64,000 nucleotides of DNA from the NCBI GenBank assembly GCA_907163375.1, contig CAJQUW010007119.1, forward strand, positions 147,950 to 211,949, in the 5' to 3' direction. Below are positions 58,840-64,000 of this stretch, in pieces; the stretch's first letter is position 1, and each line of letters starts with the position of its first letter. The position numbers and the translations under genes are program-made. The notes under the pieces were generated by a model. That model saw only the letters and a program-made list of their open reading frames with translations. It searched no databases and was not told the origin of the DNA. This DNA is from Prostheceraeus crozeri (lineage: Eukaryota > Platyhelminthes > Polycladida > Euryleptidae).

Positions 58840-60700
58840 AGCCACTAATCGAACGCAAGCGTCAGCAACCACAGCGTAAAGAAATTGCAGCTGTCTTTGA
58901 GCGAATATAGACAAGCGGCCCGCCTGCAGATCAGAGATTCGAAATTCTCTGACAATCGAGGAAGATAATGACGACTCACAAAATGGTTGAGTATCGGAAT
59001 AATACAAATTTGAACGGATGGATCGATCTTGATAAAACTTAACAACTTCTTGGAGCTGATAACACCAGCAAAAAATGTTTCGCATTGTTGACGACAAAAT
59101 TTCGTGAGAATGAAGTTTCTCAGCGCTCCGAAAAGCATCCTTTCATTTTAGAAGAGGATCGTATTAACAGACAACTCCTGAAAATGAAGAATGATAATAA
59201 GATATCTGATGACATGCACCAGAAAATTTGTGCGGTTGGTAGCCATCCTACGTCCATGCATGGATTAGGATATCGAAAATTCATAAAAATGAAGGTGATA
59301 CCGGTTGCAGGCCTATTCTTAGTATGAGAAATTCTGCGATCTTTCATATCTTTCACAGTGGTTCGACTCGATTCTGAAGACTCATATACCTAAGGAGTTC
59401 ACCCTCAAAGACAAGTTTGAATTCGTGGACTCACTGGATAATTTCAAAAGAAATTGCCTTAAATTTGGCTGTTTCGTTAGTTTTGGTACGAATCCAACAT
59501 TGCCTCTTCCAACATTCCCGTCAGCTTTACAATTGATCACATAATTTCGTCAAATCCTTTTCCATCGAAATGAACACTTTGCACCAACTGCTTACCTTGG
59601 CTCGTAAAAACGATCTTCTCTCTTTTGATGATACAATCTACATTCAGGACATGGTATCTACCCTGCGATGAACCATGGCTGCGTTTGATATGAATAAAAG
59701 TGAAAGTAAAAAATTTGGACATATGATGGACAGAAGTTCTCATTTACAAGAGATATGTGGACAATATTCTTGCCATTTCTATGAGTTCCGGATTCTCCAC
59801 AATCATCATTAAATTTCCCGAATAATCAGAGCAATGAGTTTAAATTCACGTTTGAAATTGAATCTGATAGTTCCATTGCTTTCCTTGATACTGAGATTAT
59901 TCATGATGACAATTCTGCGTTCGATATTTCGTGACATAACGAACCCTTTAATTGTGGAGTTCATATTCCTTCATGTGCTTATGCTCCGAAGAAATAGGCC
60001 TACAAGTAACAAGCTGTCATGAAGTGCCTCCGATCGCGCCAAACGGATCTGCAACACTTACATTTTCTACAAGATATCCTGTGATTCATAATTAATTTAT
60101 TCATTCCTAATGGTTGCAGTGTCAATTTTTCTGGAAGGTCGATCACAGAATTATCAATCATAGCTATAGTTCTGACAATAATGCTCATAGCATTTCTAAA
60201 AATCCTGACGCAAACGAAATATCTATGCAAGTAGTGTACTGGAAATTAACGTACATCAAAGTCTGAAATAGAAATTCGTAATCGTGGCCATCGGTTGAAC
60301 AATATTCTCAAATACTCGAAAACTTATTCTTTAACAACTACTAAAACTTCGAACTTCAAAAACATTTAGAAGTTTCAAGTTAACACTGTCCAAAGTGCTA
60401 CATCGGAGAGACCAATAGGCATTTGTTGACTAGAATCACCGAACATGTCAAAGGTCCCTCCCTGCCCACTGAAATTTTTTTTGCACAATCACGTGTCCGA
60501 AAATGAAGATTTCTCTGTCACTGCCCGAAAGAATAATACTCGCATCGTAGAATCTGCACTCATTGCAGCCATGCTGTCAATACCGGTCTATATTGTCAAA
60601 TATCAACACCACGTCAATGCTTTGTCCGTCCGTAACTATTCTATTGGACATAATTTCATTTTTCATAACTGAATGATTTCAACATATGCTTCTACAGTTA
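58840..60700 (+). mobile_element. Penelope-like element, broken, with reverse transcriptase and GIY-YIG parts
   Basis: Pieces in several frames: a reverse transcriptase part (PTSMHGLGYRKF like the usual LPKVHK region; EFTLKDKFEFVDSLDNF; YKRYVDNILAI, the catalytic box) and a GIY-YIG end near 60395-60455 (CYIGETNRHLLTRITEHV). Order and orientation are those of a Penelope-like element. Clearly decayed, with many breaks. Confidence 0.75.
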
Positions 60701-63700
60701 GACCACTGATGAAGAACACATCCTCTTTCAAATTACAATTCGGTTAATACATAAAAATTGATAGAATGAAGCAAATTCTTCAAAAGGCTTCGGCTCAATT
60801 TTTTAATATTCAAAAATTGACTAGTTTTTTTGTTGATTTGTTTGCAATATTGTTTGCAGATCAGCACAACAGGGGCAAACACTCGAATCAAAAACAGATT
60901 TATAGGATAGATTTATGAAAATGCTCAACATACAGCCTGCTCCTCAACATAATCGAGTAATAGACTCTTCATCAAAAAATAACATGTCGATTTAATCAGC
61001 TGTTTTTTATTAAACCATCAGGCCTATGGCTGCACTAAAACAAAAACTACATATCATCACTTGTTCTATGCCTGTGTGATTTAATGCGAACGCAAATCAT
61101 TGAGCAATTTTTTAGCGATCTGCTTCATGACCTTTACAATTCCACTACTTATCGTGTGGTGTACTTCATTGAAGATTTAGTCTAGAGTTTGCAGACAAAT
61201 TGTGCCTGTAAAAGCACTGCTGTCATAGAGTAGGGATATAATATACCTAATATACCTACTCTATCAGTGCTGTAACAAAGCATTTCTATAGTTTCCCTCA
61301 CTCTCCAGAGAAGTCTCACAGAGGATTTTGTGGGCAAAACCATCTTAAATACCCCACGTTTGTGGCAGTCAAAGAGGTCAAATCATTTCGATCGACAAGG
61401 CGAAATGCGCTTGCTAAATAGCTGGCAAATGATAAATCGAATTAATTTTTTTTAGGGTGTGAGATATGCAGCATTCAATGTCCTTCAACATGATGTAAAT
61501 AGCGTGTCTTACAATTTTTATTTGCAACTTGTATGACACAATCGTAAGCATGAAGTAATATGTGTCGCAATTGATTGCAATTGATTTCAGCATGATTTCA
61601 GTATTTCCTTGTTTATTCCATGATTCATTCTGGTGCAAATATTTTCAATTCGTCGGCTAATCGTCCTTCGCATAGTGATGTAGCATCAATGTGCGATTAC
61701 TCGTAGATGAGCGTTGCTGTAGCAGAGGCCTTAAATCATTGCCTCCAACCAGTCTGTGGCCTCCAACCTATGCCTCCAATAGCGTACAACTGTTGATTGA
61801 TGGATTATTTTCCATCATTGCAACCACACTTGCAATTGCTTGAATGAGGCGCAGTAGTTGTAGAAAAGGAAATCCTTAGAATCTTTGGGTGCAATGAAAT
61901 GAATTTAAGAATGGAATTTTGCTGAGATTGAAGAATTCATAAATAGTCAAGATATTCGATGCTACATGACTAACCGGAATCTCTTTGCTTGCCAAGGGAG
62001 GCCATTCTAATCTATGAATTCTGAAAACAGCTAGTAGATCATTCGAATTTTTTTAAAAATAGCATAAAACTTCAGATTTTTTATGATATTTGCGAACTTT
62101 GTTTTAATTTGTCATTGCAAGAACATCTTTAAACTATCGGAAAAGTTTGAGACCACGTGAGAAACGCGAATGATTGGCCCTTTTCTTTGCGTTAAATCGC
62201 ACTAAAATTGGCAAGACTGAAAACGATTTCTGACATTGAAAATAACACCACCTTCTGTAGATTGCAAAACAACATTTTTATGCACATTCTGATTTGTCGT
62301 TGTAGTTTTATTGGAGTGGAACTAAAAATGGTGAATTTCTTACATTTTCATCTCATTTCAATGATGTCATCACACGCGAATAGCAACTAGCGGAGAAGTG
62401 GGTGAATGGGGTGACTTGGCAGTTGATGTTGCATGGCACTCACACTCTAACTCGGAATTTGTCCATTAAAGAAAGAAAATCGACAATATACAAAATGAAA
62501 GTCTATTCGACTACAAATATGGGAGATATTAAAACTTCTAGATAACTTTTCCTGTTCAGCATAGATGATGTTTTTGCATGTTTGATGATTATTTTTTCTT
62601 AGCCCATTATCAATGTAAAACACTATGACAAACTTGCAGGTAGATAGCTCAATCACTTAATAGATGATGTGGATTTGTTGATTGTTATTGCTATGCTTTG
62701 TGACGATAGCTAATTTATTTCAAAAAGTCGAATGGACTGACTTGGCAGAGAAAAATTAGGTGACATGGCAGCTTTTAATTTCTGCATTTTAGCGATGCCT
62801 GGCTGCAATTATGAAGGTAATTCAATCCATGGCCGTCGTTCAGCAAATAAAAGCATCCATCACAATAATGTTGACCACATTATTATCTAACTGGTCCATA
62901 GCAGTATATGAAGCCTAGATTTCTTGTGTCAAGTCAAGGTTGTCTTTCTGCAAAATAATCTCCAAAATGCTCTTGATAGAACTGTACAATTGAAAGCCAC
63001 AAAATGAAATCTAATATCAGAAGCGATTTCAGCAAGATCCAAGCCTATGTTTCTGTCAATTGTAGCTGAAACTCAATCGAGTGACAGTTTGAACATAAGC
63101 CTAATTGGGCCTACTTCCATTAACTGTCAAAAACATTTGACTTTCTGGCATCAACAGGTAGAAACCTTGGCTTTATATATTGCTAAAAGGGATGCTATCA
63201 CTTAAACTCCAGATTGTGACTTACCCTTGTGCAGCTTTGTCAAAACTTATCTTCAGGATCAATTTCTATAGAGATCATTTTGACCAGGATCAGATTTATT
63301 ATTAATGCCTATTGGAAAGTGTTCACTCCAAAAAAAAATTCTGGGGTTGGGGAGGGGGAGGAGAGCTCTTGCCTTCTCGTGGGCTACGTGCTAATATTCA
63401 CTCAAAATAATTTCAGTAAATTCACTTAAGACTTTCAAAAATGCATGAAGATTGAAATTTTCTTTTCTTGGGGGGATGGTTTGAACACGGTTGCCTCTCC
63501 CTTGAAGACGCTAGTGATAGGTCTTCATACCAGTAGGTTTTCAGAAAGTTGTTCTGTATCTTTGGAAAACGCGCGCTTTGATCGCTTCCTCTTTTCGTTT
63601 AGATGCATTACCGTAGGCTGGATGATGTTTTCTTTAAATACTTTAGTATCCTTTATCTTTATCTTGAGAAGCTACGAAATTATCTAGGTATACTTAAAAG

Positions 63701-64000
63701 CAAATATGAACTGGTTGAGGTGAAATTGAGCTACATGAGTTCTGGTTGATATTTAAATAATATAAGAAATAATAAAGAATGCACGGCTTAATACTGCCAT
63801 GTAATCCCATATGACTGCCATGTCACCTCATTCTCCCCTGTTGGCTTTAAAGGTGCAGTAGACCTCAAAAATTTCACGATGATTTTAAGTCGAGAGTTCA
63901 TAGAAGTGCCATTATTTTCATGGTACAAGTTGTTTTCTTTTGACAATGGAAGTGCGAAAAGAAAAGAAAAGAGACAGTGTAGATAAAACCTGACCACATC
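60701..64000. other. Upstream stretch, nothing recognised
   Basis: AT-rich, no exon-like signal or known element found. It may hold the promoter or 5' UTR exons of the main gene, which I cannot place. Confidence 0.3.

Overview
The window is animal nuclear DNA: AT-rich, made of introns of 0.06 to 6 kb with short GT-AG exons, tRNA-headed SINEs, CR1/Jockey-like LINE tails, Penelope-like retroelements carrying GIY-YIG nucleases, and hAT transposons. The repeat mix suits a marine invertebrate (an echinoderm would fit), but nothing here fixes the species.

One host gene is seen. It lies on the minus strand and spans almost the whole window, from about 56.8 kb down to 1.9 kb. I placed 31 exons by hand plus 2 doubtful ones; all use GT-AG borders and all junction phases agree, giving one reading frame of about 1,430 to 1,455 codons that continues past the low-coordinate edge. 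The protein repeats one module four times. Each module has four exons: A and B together code for a ubiquitin-like domain that resembles CIDE-N (the oligomerising domain of CAD, ICAD and CIDE proteins); the rest of B, then C and D, code for a helical domain starting with a WP..F.LP motif and ending in a basic K.F..K..Y.RR stretch. Intron phases inside the module are 1, 2, 0 and 2 in all four copies. Modules 1 and 2 are joined by a long, mostly acidic linker of 13 to 15 small exons, itself built by exon duplication; modules 2-3 and 3-4 are joined by single linker exons.

Layout from high to low coordinates: 64.0-56.8 kb, no recognised host exon, a LINE tail and a broken Penelope-like element; 56.8-47.4 kb, module 1 with a LINE split by another repeat, a hAT element and a Penelope-like fragment in its introns; 44.3-26.3 kb, the linker exons among hAT, SINE, LINE, Penelope-like and hairpin elements; 26.1-21.5 kb, module 2; 18.9-9.9 kb, linker and module 3, with two minisatellite zones in one intron; 9.7-1.9 kb, linker and module 4, with two hAT elements and a foldback element nested in a SINE.

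The array looks like a scaffold protein able to polymerise through several CIDE-N-like heads. No nuclease or other catalytic domain was seen in it.
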